Notes: generated by a model not told the origin, from the letters alone. A stretch of DNA of 64,000 nt from Gynuella sp. (GCA_028282465.1 JANQHX010000064.1:1-64000), one strand, 5' to 3'; positions 8,514 to 17,191 are shown, counted from the stretch's first letter. Program-made: numbers and translations.

Positions 8514-9832
8514 ATGATCCCTTTTTGTAGCGGCACGAATAACAATGCAATTCCGCCAACAACAAAAAACGCCAAAATAACCAACAGTCCTTGCTGACGA
8601 CCTAATGAGTCAGCAACCAGCGCATAACATGTTCCGCCAAGAATTATTGATAATCTAAAAAACATCCCCCAAAAACCAAATAGTTGAGCGGCGTATTTTT
8701 TGGGAGATAATAGTCCAACAACCGTACGGCTCGCACTTTGTGTGGCACCGATGCCCGCACCTGCGATAAGTGCCAAAATAGTAAAGAATTTCTCAGGCTC
8801 CATGCCAGTTAACGCTGAAAGCTCTTGCAAAAAATAAATGCCAAGAATGCCAGCACACCACCATAAGATGGTGTAGAAAATTGTCATTTTTGCGCCGACC
8901 CAAGCTTCCAAAAACCCAAAAGACAAGGCACCTAATAAAGCACTGATTTGTAGTGCTAAGAAGATGGTTTGCTTGTCTTGCTGGGATACATTTAATTCTG
9001 CATCTATGTAAATTCCGAAGAATTTAATAATGATGGCCATGCCCGCCATGTAAATGGTGAAAACGATAAAAAACTGAAAAAGAATGGGTAACTGTTTAAC
9101 GATTTGCCAGGTTTCTGAAAGCCTTTTTAAGGATGCTTTAAACAGTGTCGGCCAATGAATGGATTCAAATCCGGGCTCTGCTTTAGAACGCTCGTTAACA
9201 AAGAAAAAAGTGGGTAAGGCTGCCACAAAGAAAAACACACCGGTGAACACCATGGCCCACTGATGTTGAGATACATAAAGTTCTAAATCAGTGGCCTTAT
9301 TGGCGGTGACTATGCCCATAAGCACCACCAATAAGCTAACCAAACCGCCTAAATAGCCAATACCCCAACCAATACCAGATATTCTCGCCATGTTTTTCTT
9401 GTTGGCAATGTCGGTGAGAAAAGCGGCGCAGAAAACCTCACCTAGCATCCAAGCGGTATTGCTCACTACGATAATAGATATACCTAACCAGATTTGACCG
9501 GGTTGAACAAAATAAAGGCAAGCCGTGAAAATAGAACAGAATAGGGTGAGTGCCCATAAAAATGATTTCTTTCTACCGGTGAAATCGCAGATGATCCCCG
9601 CAATGGGCGCTAAAAACATAGCCAAAATGGTTGAAATATTCATGGCGATAGACCAATAAATATCTTTCCATTCCGATCCTTCTGGTACTAGGTAATTAAC
9701 GAAAAACGCACTGTATACAATGCTGATCACAACGGTTGTATAGGCTGAGTTAGCAAAGTCATACATGGCCCATCCGAAGATTTCCCTTTTTTTCACAGGA
9801 GAAATCGCCGGTGCAGCAGTGATGGAGGTCAT
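8501..9832 (-). CDS. MFS transporter, UMF1/Atg22-like
   Basis: 443 residues with about twelve hydrophobic segments. The N-terminal signature EIFGWAMYDFANSAYTTVV is characteristic of the UMF1 group of major facilitators, which includes yeast vacuolar Atg22; later segments with GIGATQSASRTVVGLLSP support it. Bacterial members are exporters or importers of unknown substrates, often suspected to be amino acids or small metabolites. The gene is divergent from htpG. Nothing in the sequence defines the substrate. Confidence 0.87.
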   Translation of the reverse strand: MTSITAAPAISPVKKREIFGWAMYDFANSAYTTVVISIVYSAFFVNYLVPEGSEWKDIYWSIAMNISTILAMFLAPIAGIICDFTGRKKSFLWALTLFCSIFTACLYFVQPGQIWLGISIIVVSNTAWMLGEVFCAAFLTDIANKKNMARISGIGWGIGYLGGLVSLLVVLMGIVTANKATDLELYVSQHQWAMVFTGVFFFVAALPTFFFVNERSKAEPGFESIHWPTLFKASLKRLSETWQIVKQLPILFQFFIVFTIYMAGMAIIIKFFGIYIDAELNVSQQDKQTIFLALQISALLGALSFGFLEAWVGAKMTIFYTILWWCAGILGIYFLQELSALTGMEPEKFFTILALIAGAGIGATQSASRTVVGLLSPKKYAAQLFGFWGMFFRLSIILGGTCYALVADSLGRQQGLLVILAFFVVGGIALLFVPLQKGIIHDE

Positions 9833-9856
9833 TAGGTGAGTACTCGATTATTTATT

Positions 9857-9877
9857 TTGTTGGTATCTTGCCAACAA
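9857..9877. promoter_or_regulatory. Inverted repeat between the MFS gene and htpG
   Basis: TTGTTGG (9857-9863) and CCAACAA (9871-9877) with a 7-nt spacer, directly upstream of the putative sigma-32 promoter. It could be an operator for the divergent transporter gene or a 5'-UTR hairpin. Confidence 0.35.
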
Positions 9878-9882
9878 AGGTG

Positions 9883-9911
9883 CTTGAAATGAAGCAGAGA
9901 GTCCTTATCTA
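9883..9911 (+). promoter_or_regulatory. Sigma-32-type heat-shock promoter of htpG
   Basis: CTTGAAA at 9883-9889, 13 bases, then CCTTATCTA at 9903-9911. The -35 matches the sigma-32 consensus exactly and the -10 matches CCCCATNTA except at two positions. It sits 54 bases before the htpG start. HtpG is a classical RpoH target, so sequence and biology agree. Confidence 0.7.
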
Positions 9912-9964
9912 GGGCAGCAGTATCAAAAAATGTTCAAATTCAACGGTTTAGGAGAGCACTATCA

Positions 9965-11884
9965 ATGTCCGCCAGCGATACTAAAGAAACCATGAATTTT
10001 CAAACTGAAGTAAAGCAATTACTTCATTTGATGATCCATTCTCTGTATAGCAATAAAGAAATCTTTTTACGTGAATTAATTTCTAATGCTTCGGATGCCG
10101 CCGACAAACTGCGCTTTAAGGCATTAGATAATGACAGTTTGTACGAAGATGATGGCGAATTAAGAGTCAGAATCGACTTTGATAAAGACGCTAAAACCTT
10201 AACCATTTCCGATAATGGCCTGGGTATGAACCGTGAAGATGTGGTGAATAATCTGGGTACTATTGCCAAATCCGGTACTGCCGAATTCTTGGGTCAGCTA
10301 ACGGGCGACCAGAAAAAAGATTCTCACCTGATTGGTCAATTCGGTGTAGGTTTTTATTCAGCTTTTATTGTTGCTAAAAAAGTTGAAGTGTTTACACGTA
10401 AAGCTGGCGAAGACAAAGCCGATGGTTGCCACTGGATTTCAGAAGGCGAGGGTACTTTCGAATTGTCGGATGTGGAGTTGGCTCAGCGAGGAACCAAAAT
10501 TGTTCTGCATCTGAAAGAGGGTGAAGAAGAGTTTGCCGATGGTTGGAGGCTTCGTTCCCTAGTTAAGAAGTACTCGGACCATATTTCTATTCCCGTTGAG
10601 CTTCCTAAACAAGAAGCCCCAGCAGGCGAAGACGAAGAAGAGAAAAAAGAATCCACTGAAGTCGAGTACGAAGCGGTCAACGAAGCGTCAGCATTGTGGA
10701 CGGTGTCAAAGTCTGATTTAAAAGACGAAGACTACAAAGAATTCTACAAACATATCTCCCATGATTTCGCTGATCCAGCAACCTGGAGTCACAACAAAGT
10801 GGAAGGCAAGTTGGACTACACGTCTTTACTGTATGTGCCAAGCAAAGCGCCTTTTGATCTTTGGAATCGCGACGCATCCCGTGGTTTGAAGCTATATGTA
10901 CAGCGCGTATTTATTATGGATGAAGCCGAGCAATTCTTGCCATTGTATCTGCGCTTTATCAAAGGTGTGGTAGACAGTAATGACTTATCTCTAAACGTTT
11001 CTCGTGAAATTTTGCAGCAAGATGCCGCCGTTACTTCGATGAAATCTGCGTTAACCAAGCGCGTGCTGGACATGCTGAGCAAGTTGGCGAAGAAAGATTC
11101 CGAAGCCTATGAAAACTTCTGGGCTGAGTTTGGTCAGGTACTGAAAGAAGGACCGGCTGAAGACTTTGGAAACAAAGAAAAGGTTGCGGAGCTATTCCGT
11201 TTCTCATCCACGAAAGGGGATGGCAGCAAGCAAAGCGTGTCTCTTAAAGAGTACGTGGAGCGCATGCAGGAAGGCCAGGACAAGATTTACTATGTTTGTG
11301 CAGCAAATTACGACGCTGCCAATTCCAGCCCTCACCTGGAAGTGTTCCGCAAAAAAGACATTGAAGTACTGCTCTTAACTGACCGAATCGACGAATGGAT
11401 GGTTGGTCATTTAACTGAGTTTGATGGCAAACAGCTTCAAGACGTTGCGAAAGGCTCTCTTGATTTAGGTAAAACTGAATCTGAAGAAGAGAAAAAAGAG
11501 CAGGAAGAAGCTGAAAAAGAATTCAAATCCCTGACAGAACGAGTTCAGAAAGAACTGGAAAGTGAAGTTCAGGAAGTTCGAGTGACTCATCGTCTGACTG
11601 ACTCTGCTGCCTGCTTAGTGGTAGACGAACAGGATATGGGTGCTCAGATGCGTAAGATTATGGAATCGGTCGGTCAAAACGTTCCAGACTCCAAACCGCA
11701 CTTTGAGATTAACCCAACTCATCCACTGATTAAGAAGATGGATCAAGAAGCAGATGAAGACAAATTTGCTGACCTGGTTTGGATGATTTATGAGCAATCT
11801 CGTCTGGCTGAAGGCAGTGAATTAAAAGACCCTGCCAGCTATGTTCGTCGAATGAACAAGTTCCTGTTAGATAGCCTTAGCTAA
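9965..11884 (+). CDS. htpG: Chaperone protein HtpG (Hsp90)
   Basis: 639 residues, close to the usual 624-640. The GHKL ATPase domain shows its motifs in order: [16 protein letters not shown] near residue 35, [11 protein letters not shown] near residue 80, and [11 protein letters not shown] near residue 120. The middle and C-terminal dimerisation domains are complete. An acidic insertion around residues 218-228 (EDEEEKKES) resembles a charged linker. HtpG is a cytoplasmic ATP-driven chaperone that remodels client proteins with DnaK. A sigma-32-type promoter lies upstream and a strong terminator follows. Confidence 0.98.
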   Translation: MSASDTKETMNFQTEVKQLLHLMIHSLYSNKEIFLRELISNASDAADKLRFKALDNDSLYEDDGELRVRIDFDKDAKTLTISDNGLGMNREDVVNNLGTIAKSGTAEFLGQLTGDQKKDSHLIGQFGVGFYSAFIVAKKVEVFTRKAGEDKADGCHWISEGEGTFELSDVELAQRGTKIVLHLKEGEEEFADGWRLRSLVKKYSDHISIPVELPKQEAPAGEDEEEKKESTEVEYEAVNEASALWTVSKSDLKDEDYKEFYKHISHDFADPATWSHNKVEGKLDYTSLLYVPSKAPFDLWNRDASRGLKLYVQRVFIMDEAEQFLPLYLRFIKGVVDSNDLSLNVSREILQQDAAVTSMKSALTKRVLDMLSKLAKKDSEAYENFWAEFGQVLKEGPAEDFGNKEKVAELFRFSSTKGDGSKQSVSLKEYVERMQEGQDKIYYVCAANYDAANSSPHLEVFRKKDIEVLLLTDRIDEWMVGHLTEFDGKQLQDVAKGSLDLGKTESEEEKKEQEEAEKEFKSLTERVQKELESEVQEVRVTHRLTDSAACLVVDEQDMGAQMRKIMESVGQNVPDSKPHFEINPTHPLIKKMDQEADEDKFADLVWMIYEQSRLAEGSELKDPASYVRRMNKFLLDSLS

Positions 11885-11901
11885 AATATCACCATCGAAT
11901 C

Positions 11902-11938
11902 AGCACCTTCGAGAAAACCTCGGGGGTGCTTTTTTTTG
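11902..11938 (+). terminator. Rho-independent terminator of htpG
   Basis: AGCACC and GGTGCT close a stem containing two G-T pairs and a CGAG/CTCG inner helix around an AAAAC loop, followed by eight T residues. Confidence 0.88.
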
Positions 11939-11989
11939 GTAAATGCGCCAATCACTGGTTTTCCGACCTACCTATACCCCTTACAATCC

Positions 11990-12102
11990 TAGGGCTTGTT
12001 AACAGCTCGTGCATGTAACTTGTTACACCACACTCGCTGCGCCTTGTTTGACTCAGAAAATAGCTGACGGCAGGGTGAAACAATCAGTGTTAACAGGCCC
12101 TA
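11990..12102. mobile_element. MITE-like element, 113 bp, with imperfect terminal inverted repeats
   Basis: The left end TAGGGCTTGTTAACA (11990-12004) and the right end TGTTAACAGGCCCTA (12089-12103) are inverted repeats with a single mismatch. Inside is another palindrome, TGTAAC-TT-GTTACA (12014-12027). No coding capacity. It lies just before the ribosome site of the yfaZ-like gene, where it may affect transcription or supply transcript structure. No transposase is present and a target duplication is not obvious, so mobility is inferred from structure alone. Confidence 0.5.
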
Positions 12103-12132
12103 ATAAAATTATAAATCAGGAGTAGTTCTCAT

Positions 12133-12681
12133 ATGCGTCGCGTCATTCTGTTTTTGACGGCGTTTGCCACGTCTTTTGCGTTTGCTGGTGGGTCATTCGA
12201 CTTATCTATTAATGACGACACAGTGCGTCTTGAACACGATGCTACCAGGGTAGGTACCGGAGCCCACATCACAGCAGGATTCTTATACCGAGAAGATCAG
12301 GGTTACCTCGCATCCATAGGTTTCAACGCGGTAGATGGTGAAAGCACAAACAGCGAACTGATTGGCGGTATGGGAGCCAAGCTGTTTTTTTATGAAATTG
12401 ACGAAGAAGTGGCTGTATCTGTAGGCCTAGGTGGTTTTGCCAGATACTACCCAATTGAATTTGGTGGCGTGGGTTTAGAAGGCAGTTACTATTATTCGCC
12501 AGATGTTATCTCGTTTAACGAGACCAGTTCTTTCTACGAATTAAGCGCCAGAATCGGGTTTAGGGTACTTCCTCAATCGACAGTGTTCCTCGGCATTCAC
12601 AATGTAGAGGCTGAATTTGAAGAATATGGCGACCAAGACCTAGTGAGAGCTGGCGTGGTAGGTTTTAGGATCAATTATTAA
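12133..12681 (+). CDS. YfaZ-like outer-membrane barrel protein
   Basis: 182 residues with a signal peptide (cleavage near FAFAGG, residue 17). The body is a run of amphipathic beta strands rich in Gly, Tyr and Phe ending VGFRINY, a typical outer-membrane C-terminus. Size and pattern fit the YfaZ family, whose function is unknown. It is the first gene of a three-gene unit: the next start codon follows one base after its stop. Confidence 0.68.
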   Translation: MRRVILFLTAFATSFAFAGGSFDLSINDDTVRLEHDATRVGTGAHITAGFLYREDQGYLASIGFNAVDGESTNSELIGGMGAKLFFYEIDEEVAVSVGLGGFARYYPIEFGGVGLEGSYYYSPDVISFNETSSFYELSARIGFRVLPQSTVFLGIHNVEAEFEEYGDQDLVRAGVVGFRINY

Positions 12682-12682
12682 G

Positions 12683-13108
12683 ATGAAATTCAACACCAGA
12701 CTGCACAGAGCAAACTTGTTGCTCGCTTTGCTTGAATCTTCCGAAGGCGATGTCAAAGAGGCGCTTGAGGACAGTCTGGTTTTTCAGTTGAAACTGGCGT
12801 TTGATGCGTTAATCGTGGAAATCGCTGATATTTATAGAATTTCTGACAAAACAATAGCCGGATTAGAAGCCTATAACCCGGAGATGGCCGAACTGCGACT
12901 GGTCACACAATTGTTAAATAATCCTGACAATTGGTTGCACCAATTACAAAAACGTTATCAAACAACAACAAAACAGGCTCCTGATAGTGTCAAAAATTTG
13001 ATAGTATCTTCAACATTATCCGTGGAAATTGATGATTTTTATCGTCTTTGTGCGGAAAACATGCAACTATTACGTGATCAGTTGCGCGAGCAAAGTCAGT
13101 TTTTGTAA
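12683..13108 (+). CDS. DUF6586-like protein
   Basis: 141 residues, mostly helical, starting MKFNTRLHRANLLLALL. This opening and the helical profile resemble the DUF6586 proteins of Pseudomonas. From memory, those lie in the lexA-topA neighbourhood; neither lexA nor topA is here. No signal peptide and no catalytic motif. It begins one base after the upstream stop, implying translational coupling. Function unknown. Confidence 0.6.
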   Translation: MKFNTRLHRANLLLALLESSEGDVKEALEDSLVFQLKLAFDALIVEIADIYRISDKTIAGLEAYNPEMAELRLVTQLLNNPDNWLHQLQKRYQTTTKQAPDSVKNLIVSSTLSVEIDDFYRLCAENMQLLRDQLREQSQFL

Positions 13109-13117
13109 GGATCATTA

Positions 13118-13369
13118 ATGTACTGGGAAATTGTTGAGCTTGAAGATGGCAGCGTTGCATTACGCCAGGTGGATGACGGTGGAGACCCAATGGTAACCAT
13201 TAAATTCTCTGACGAAGCCAAGCTCAGACTAAATGACCGCCATGTAGAAGTCGCCAAAGCCATGATAAGCGCTGGCATGCAGTCTGTGGGTGAAATAGAA
13301 GACGAGCATGAGGAGCTAGCTCAAGAAGCTGAGCACGAAGAAAATGAGATATACCCAGTTATTCATTAG
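13118..13369 (+). CDS. Conserved small acidic hypothetical protein
   Basis: 83 residues, opening MYWEIVELEDGSVALRQVDD, a short beta-rich domain, and closing with a very acidic helix (EDEHEELAQEAEHEENE). It starts nine bases after the DUF6586-like gene with AAGGA before the ATG. I recall a similar small protein next to the DUF6586 gene in Pseudomonas, which would make the pair a conserved unit. Cytoplasmic; function unknown. Confidence 0.62.
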   Translation: MYWEIVELEDGSVALRQVDDGGDPMVTIKFSDEAKLRLNDRHVEVAKAMISAGMQSVGEIEDEHEELAQEAEHEENEIYPVIH

Positions 13370-13396
13370 TTTTATATAAGCAATATGAAATTTAAG

Positions 13397-13421
13397 AACC
13401 CGGCAAACGCCGGGTTTTTTT
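13397..13421 (+). terminator. Rho-independent terminator of the yfaZ-like operon
   Basis: AACCCGGC, loop AAAC, GCCGGGTT, then TTTTTT. An 8-bp GC-rich stem: a textbook terminator. Confidence 0.92.
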
Positions 13422-13695
13422 GTGCCCGATTAAAATGACAAAGTATAGGTCTCAGGGTAGAGCCTTTTAATTTGGGTTTCGGTAATTGTGGGGTGGAAGG
13501 CGTGTATCGCCGTTAAATTCATTCGGTTCATAACCTTGTTACCAGCTAGTCGACTCTTTATCCCATCCCATCCATTCCAGTGCGGGCACTCTGAGCAATC
13601 TGCCTGTAACAACTATAGTGTCAATCTTCTTGGGATGGAAAATGAAGGTCGCTGTAAGCTATCCGATGGCGCAGCCACGTTACTATAATAGCTTT

Positions 13696-14097
13696 TCATG
13701 TTGATTGATTTGATAGGCCTGACATTAACCAACAGCCCTTTACTAAACTAAAAGATACTGAAACATAGAAACCACTATTTGGCCCATGGTAAGTTATTGT
13801 TTTCTGAGTATCGCTTGGATCATCAACACTGCGTGATGCGCCATAATCAACAGCTACCCTATATAAGTGATCAACCAAATTAATAACTTTTTCCTTAGAC
13901 TTAGCTTGTAAAACTTCTTTTTGAAGCTCTGGCTCGTATTCTCCATTGATCAAGCTAGCAAACTGGAACGGATAATAAATAGAAGTGCCTGATTTAACTG
14001 AATTAACAATTTCAGTTTCGAAGAAGTATTGATGGCAAGCAGTTGCAAATGAGCTGGAACAGAACCAGCAGAATGTTATTAAAAAAAGATATTTCAT
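13696..14097 (-). CDS. Hypothetical exported protein (cassette gene)
   Basis: 133 residues with a signal peptide ending near SSSFATA (residue 19) and two cysteines in the mature part (ACHQYFF and KGCWLM) that could form a disulfide. AGGAGC precedes the ATG. It is the last gene of the cassette cluster in transcription order. No family recognised; it lacks the small-paralogue signature of its neighbours. The stop codon has no clear attC core, so this end of the cluster may be eroded. Confidence 0.55.
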   Translation of the reverse strand: MKYLFLITFCWFCSSSFATACHQYFFETEIVNSVKSGTSIYYPFQFASLINGEYEPELQKEVLQAKSKEKVINLVDHLYRVAVDYGASRSVDDPSDTQKTITYHGPNSGFYVSVSFSLVKGCWLMSGLSNQST

Positions 14098-14110
14098 TGT
14101 TGCTCCTTGA

Positions 14111-14190
14111 GGATAACGCTTGCATATGAGGCTTATTGGTTTTTTCCTGCGGAGCGGCTAATTGGCTTGCTGCACAGGGCATTGTTAAAA
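14111..14190 (-). other. attC-like site
   Basis: On the minus strand it opens TTTTAACAATGCC, the TAA being the stop codon of the neighbouring gene, and ends CATATGCAAGCGTTATCC. The last half closely resembles the end of the site at 17101-17190 (both contain GCCTCATAT followed by a GTTA core), which suggests shared ancestry. Inner pairing is imperfect. Confidence 0.42.
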
Positions 14191-14550
14191 CGGGTCATGG
14201 TTTTTTGGAAAATCTGCTAATTTATGTTGCTTGCCACAAGACCTGCAGGTTGCCCTAATAGTAAGCTTGTAGTTAACCAAAAAACTACAAGCATTAATAA
14301 ACTTTGGAAGGAAGTAATACAAGAAGACAAAAATAATTAAGCCTCCAGGAATTGTACGCTGACCAAACATACCTCTCTCTGTAATAGACCCATCTGCAAC
14401 CGAGGAAACTAGGGATACGGCCCCAACCCAAGCAATCAAAACGGCAATACCTAAAAAGAAACTCAGCAACGCAGTGAGGCCTATGGTATCGATGACGCTA
14501 GCCTTGTACTTGATGTTAGGTATTAAATATTTATTACAACACTTCTTCAT
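14185..14550 (-). CDS. Small membrane protein with C-terminal CxxC motif (cassette gene)
   Basis: 121 residues. Two hydrophobic segments (about 25-50 and 70-92) are followed by a hydrophilic tail with RATCRSCGKQHKL, half of a possible zinc ribbon; a second cysteine pair (KKCCNKY) is at the N-terminus. That could complete a metal site on the cytoplasmic side, which is inference. The TAA stop is part of an attC-like core. Function unknown. Confidence 0.52.
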   Translation of the reverse strand: MKKCCNKYLIPNIKYKASVIDTIGLTALLSFFLGIAVLIAWVGAVSLVSSVADGSITERGMFGQRTIPGGLIIFVFLYYFLPKFINACSFLVNYKLTIRATCRSCGKQHKLADFPKNHDPF

Positions 14551-14610
14551 ATTGAGTTTTAGAGCTTTTAGAAGATGCCATCATCTACGCGGTTCCACTT
14601 TTTAAAATTG

Positions 14611-15249
14611 TTAGAAGACCGAGCTGGATACTGCATGTGCTATGGCCTTCCCTAATGTTTTATGCTGGTTTTCATCTAAATGTATACCATCTACGACGCT
14701 GGCTTCCGTGACACTGCCTGCATTGAAGAAATGTGTCGAGTGTTCTTTAGCTACTTTTTCTAATTCAGAAGCTAAGCCAATACACCGTTTTTCAGCGCCT
14801 GCGAACTTGTTTGAGATATATCCTTTTGGCTCAATGATGGGTGGCGGGGCGATAATCATGATTTCGGGAATAGACATGCTAGGTTCGATTGGTGCTTGCC
14901 GAATGATGTGAATTAATTTGGCAGTTCCTTGTGATGAAAGCCATGCGTTATTGTCATGTGTGCATTGGAAATCATTTGACCCAAGCATGAGAATCACCAA
15001 CTTTAACGGAGAATGCATCTCGACAACTTGGGCCAAGCCTTGCGAGCCATCTCGCCCTTCTTTAAAAGGATCACCCCACGCTGTTCTGCGGCCATTAAGG
15101 CAATTCTCAATTACTCTGACGTTTTTTCCATCCTCGTTGAGAGTATTTTCAAAAACGCCGGGCCATCGTTTTCCAAATGGTAGACGCGCTCTCGAATTTG
15201 GAATAATTCCCCAAGTAAGACTGTCTGAATATAGTAAAATCTGGTCCAT
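14611..15249 (-). CDS. SGNH/GDSL-family hydrolase (cassette gene)
   Basis: 212 residues, cytoplasmic (no signal peptide). The SGNH blocks are all visible: block I LLYSDSLTWG with nucleophile Ser10, block III LGSND with Asn92, and block V DGIHLDE with Asp187 and His190. The block I Gly is replaced by Ser (SDS instead of GDS), which is unusual though the nucleophile is kept. The layout matches arylesterase/lipase-like SGNH enzymes acting on esters of lipids, sugars or small acyl groups; substrate unknown. The stop codon overlaps a TTCTAAC core. Confidence 0.8.
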   Translation of the reverse strand: MDQILLYSDSLTWGIIPNSRARLPFGKRWPGVFENTLNEDGKNVRVIENCLNGRRTAWGDPFKEGRDGSQGLAQVVEMHSPLKLVILMLGSNDFQCTHDNNAWLSSQGTAKLIHIIRQAPIEPSMSIPEIMIIAPPPIIEPKGYISNKFAGAEKRCIGLASELEKVAKEHSTHFFNAGSVTEASVVDGIHLDENQHKTLGKAIAHAVSSSVF

Positions 15250-15292
15250 AGTGATTAGTTACCTTCTAGTGCCTGCATCGAGCGTGTTGCGT

Positions 15293-15625
15293 CTAGCCTT
15301 TAAGATCAATTGAAATAATCTTTTCTCCGCCATTAGAAGGCCAGCCTTCCACACAACTACCGCTACCACTAACCCAGACTAGTTTTCCAGTTGTTTTGGC
15401 AACTAGTGCAACACTTAGAATTGCTTTTCCAATTTCAGTATTGGGATCTGCATAGAACACCTTTCCATTTCCACAAGATAACTCACCATTTCCATCATTT
15501 AAAAAGATGTATACTCGACCGCCCTCATGATCAACTGGAAAGACGTTAGTCACAGTGCCTTGGTACCAGCCCGCTACTGCGTTACCTGAGAACACTAAAG
15601 TCAAAAGAAGAAAGATTTTTTTCAT
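15293..15625 (-). CDS. Small secreted protein, paralogue family member 1 (cassette gene)
   Basis: 110 residues with a signal peptide (MKKIFLLLTLVFSGNAVA). The mature part is beta-rich and carries the signature shared with four other proteins in this window: ILSVALVAKTTGKLVWVSG, then Cys, then a terminal hydrophobic strand (KIISIDL). Two cysteines (LSCGNGK and SGSCVEG) probably form a disulfide. The size and strand order suggest a compact OB-fold-like domain, but that is inference. AAGGTAG precedes the start. Function unknown; likely periplasmic or secreted. Confidence 0.65.
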   Translation of the reverse strand: MKKIFLLLTLVFSGNAVAGWYQGTVTNVFPVDHEGGRVYIFLNDGNGELSCGNGKVFYADPNTEIGKAILSVALVAKTTGKLVWVSGSGSCVEGWPSNGGEKIISIDLKG

Positions 15626-15644
15626 AAAACTACCTTTTATTTTC

Positions 15645-15737
15645 TGCCAACGTTTAATTTAGGGGCGCCGAGGTTGCGCAGCAACGCTTTACGGCGTCCT
15701 GGCAGCGAAGTTGCGGTACAAGATTTATTTGTTAAGT
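15645..15737 (-). other. attC-like site
   Basis: Minus strand opens ACTTAACAAATAAATC, a perfect RYYYAAC core one base beyond the TAA stop, and ends TTAAACGTTGGCA. The centre is a GC-rich palindromic stretch (GTTGCTGCGCAAC). At 93 bp it has a typical attC length. The far GTT core is only partly canonical. Confidence 0.5.
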
Positions 15738-15738
15738 A

Positions 15739-16095
15739 TTATTTAGAAACTTTTAATCCACCAACTCGTGGATAAGGTTTACCGTCAACTGTATAGCAGG
15801 AAGATTGATACAGCATGACTTCAATTCCTGATACAAAAGCTGTTAAAGCAGCAGAATACATTCTATTTCCATCGTCCCAATCAGAACGAATGGTCCAAGT
15901 AGTTCCACCACAATCTGCTGAGGGGATATTTGTTTCCAACAGAATAGGGTATCCACCCTCTAAACCTCCCTTTCTGTACATTTCAGGTTGTACTGATTTG
16001 ATTAACCCCGTTCCTTTCCATCCGTCTTCCGCAACTGCTTGGCACATAAAACATAGACTAACAAAAAGTAAAGCTAACCTTTTCTTCATTTTCAT
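15739..16095 (-). CDS. Small secreted protein, paralogue family member 2 (cassette gene)
   Basis: 118 residues with a signal peptide ending in QAVAEDG (residue 22). Carries the family signature YSAALTAFVSGIEVMLYQSS-C followed by a final strand (VGGLKVSK), and an upstream Cys (SADCGGTTW) for a probable disulfide. Same architecture as the proteins starting at 15625, 17072, 58786 and 59207. It abuts a well-formed attC-like site on its 3' side. Function unknown. Confidence 0.65.
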   Translation of the reverse strand: MKMKKRLALLFVSLCFMCQAVAEDGWKGTGLIKSVQPEMYRKGGLEGGYPILLETNIPSADCGGTTWTIRSDWDDGNRMYSAALTAFVSGIEVMLYQSSCYTVDGKPYPRVGGLKVSK

Positions 16096-16148
16096 TTATT
16101 TCTCTCGATACGTAAACGCCCAGCTAAAGTGCGACTTTTAATGCATTG

Positions 16149-16646
16149 CTATGCTCTATTAGAACCCAAAATGTACATTAGCCACTTAAGTTGTTCTATT
16201 CGATTTTTTGAAAAGAATATGAATCCTAACGCCAGAGATGTTAAGAATGACAAGAAAGAGAAAAACATTGTGAACTGAACAGATGGTGCTGGTGGCAAAT
16301 TAGAACTAAGCGTTTTAAATAAAGCTAAAGCAATTATTGTAATAAAAAATGAAGCCCACCGTATCAAAAGTGCTCGCCAGACGTAACCCCATGTACCAAT
16401 TGTCTTTACACTCAATGAATTATCAACTAAATGAGTACGTAGGAAATTTACGAAGTATACTAGATAAAAAATCCAAGCAATTGTAACAATAGCTCCAATA
16501 ATGTTATTGGCCAACGTATAGTTCATAAAGTCTGGATTTGATAAAGCTACAGACACTAGCTCAATAATTATGATGATAAAGGCTGCTTTTTTCATTTCTG
16601 AATTCATTGGTACTTCCGAAGCATGACGACCGCCATAAGCGAGCAA
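16149..16646 (-). CDS. Four-helix membrane protein (cassette gene)
   Basis: 165 residues in the longest frame; the true start is more likely Met14 or Met18 (MNSEMKKAAF), at about 16607 or 16595, because the first dozen residues are encoded by the spacer palindrome. Four hydrophobic segments follow (about 20-40, 45-70, 90-112 and 125-150). No motif recognised. The spacer between it and the next gene downstream contains a possible degenerate attC (GTAAACGCCC near 16116). Function unknown. Confidence 0.5.
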   Translation of the reverse strand: MLAYGGRHASEVPMNSEMKKAAFIIIIIELVSVALSNPDFMNYTLANNIIGAIVTIAWIFYLVYFVNFLRTHLVDNSLSVKTIGTWGYVWRALLIRWASFFITIIALALFKTLSSNLPPAPSVQFTMFFSFLSFLTSLALGFIFFSKNRIEQLKWLMYILGSNRA

Positions 16647-16721
16647 ACTTGGTTTTTAGAGCCGAAGGTGCATTAAGTTTGTCCGGCACAGCTTGCTGTG
16701 CGTAGTTTTTGGCTTGTTACA

Positions 16722-17072
16722 CTATTGATTAACAATAGTAATTACTGTCATTTTTGGAGACTTATAATTGTTACCGAAAATATGGCAACCATTTGCCCAG
16801 CCTTTAATGTGCTTTCCAGAAGCATGCGCCGCAAGTGCTATTGAAAACATTTCCTTTTCATAAGGAGATTCGGTGTTAATTACCAGCGTCTCTTCTCGAC
16901 CAGGGTCACATTGCTCAGTATGTTTCTGATCGCCATTTGACTCGATCTTAACAACCATCATATTGAAATCCGAGACGCCTAGTTCCTTAATTTTGACGGG
17001 TCCGAATGGACTATTCGCACTGGCAGAGATGGATGCCATAAAAATTGCTATTGAAAATAAATACCTATACAT
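16722..17072 (-). CDS. Small secreted protein, paralogue family member 3 (cassette gene)
   Basis: 116 residues with a signal peptide (cleavage near SISASA, residue 19). The signature is FSIALAAHASGKHIKGWAN-GC followed by a closing strand (MTVITIVNQ); an upstream Cys (TEQCDPG) provides the disulfide partner. Same family as the other small exported proteins here. GGAG precedes the start. The stop codon is within a GTGTAAC-like core. Function unknown. Confidence 0.63.
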   Translation of the reverse strand: MYRYLFSIAIFMASISASANSPFGPVKIKELGVSDFNMMVVKIESNGDQKHTEQCDPGREETLVINTESPYEKEMFSIALAAHASGKHIKGWANGCHIFGNNYKSPKMTVITIVNQ

Positions 17073-17100
17073 AAATAGAACTCCTTAGTTTTATTTTAGA

Positions 17101-17190
17101 ATGTAACACCTGTATATGAGGCATGCGTTTGCTGCGAAGCAGCTTTAAATGCGTCCTGTGGTGAAGCCACAAACATGATGCTTGTTAGTA
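17101..17190 (-). other. attC-like site
   Basis: Minus strand: TACTAACAAGCATC at the gene end, a central palindrome (GCTGC-TTC-GCAGC), and GCCTCATATACAGGTGTTACATT at the far end, given here in part: the last bases carry a GTTA core. The far half is nearly the same as that of the site at 14111-14190. Confidence 0.48.
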
Positions 17191-17191
17191 G

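Noticed and set aside
13430..13690. Small ORFs on both strands between the yfaZ-like operon and the cassette cluster
   Set aside because: No ribosome site, no recognisable protein features, and they overlap each other; treated as spacer, possibly an eroded attC near 13650-13685.
16644..16722. attC-like site between two cassette genes
   Set aside because: There are inner palindromes (GCACAGC-TT-GCTGTGC) and a GTTACAC core, but the outer arms do not pair; too degenerate to list as a site.
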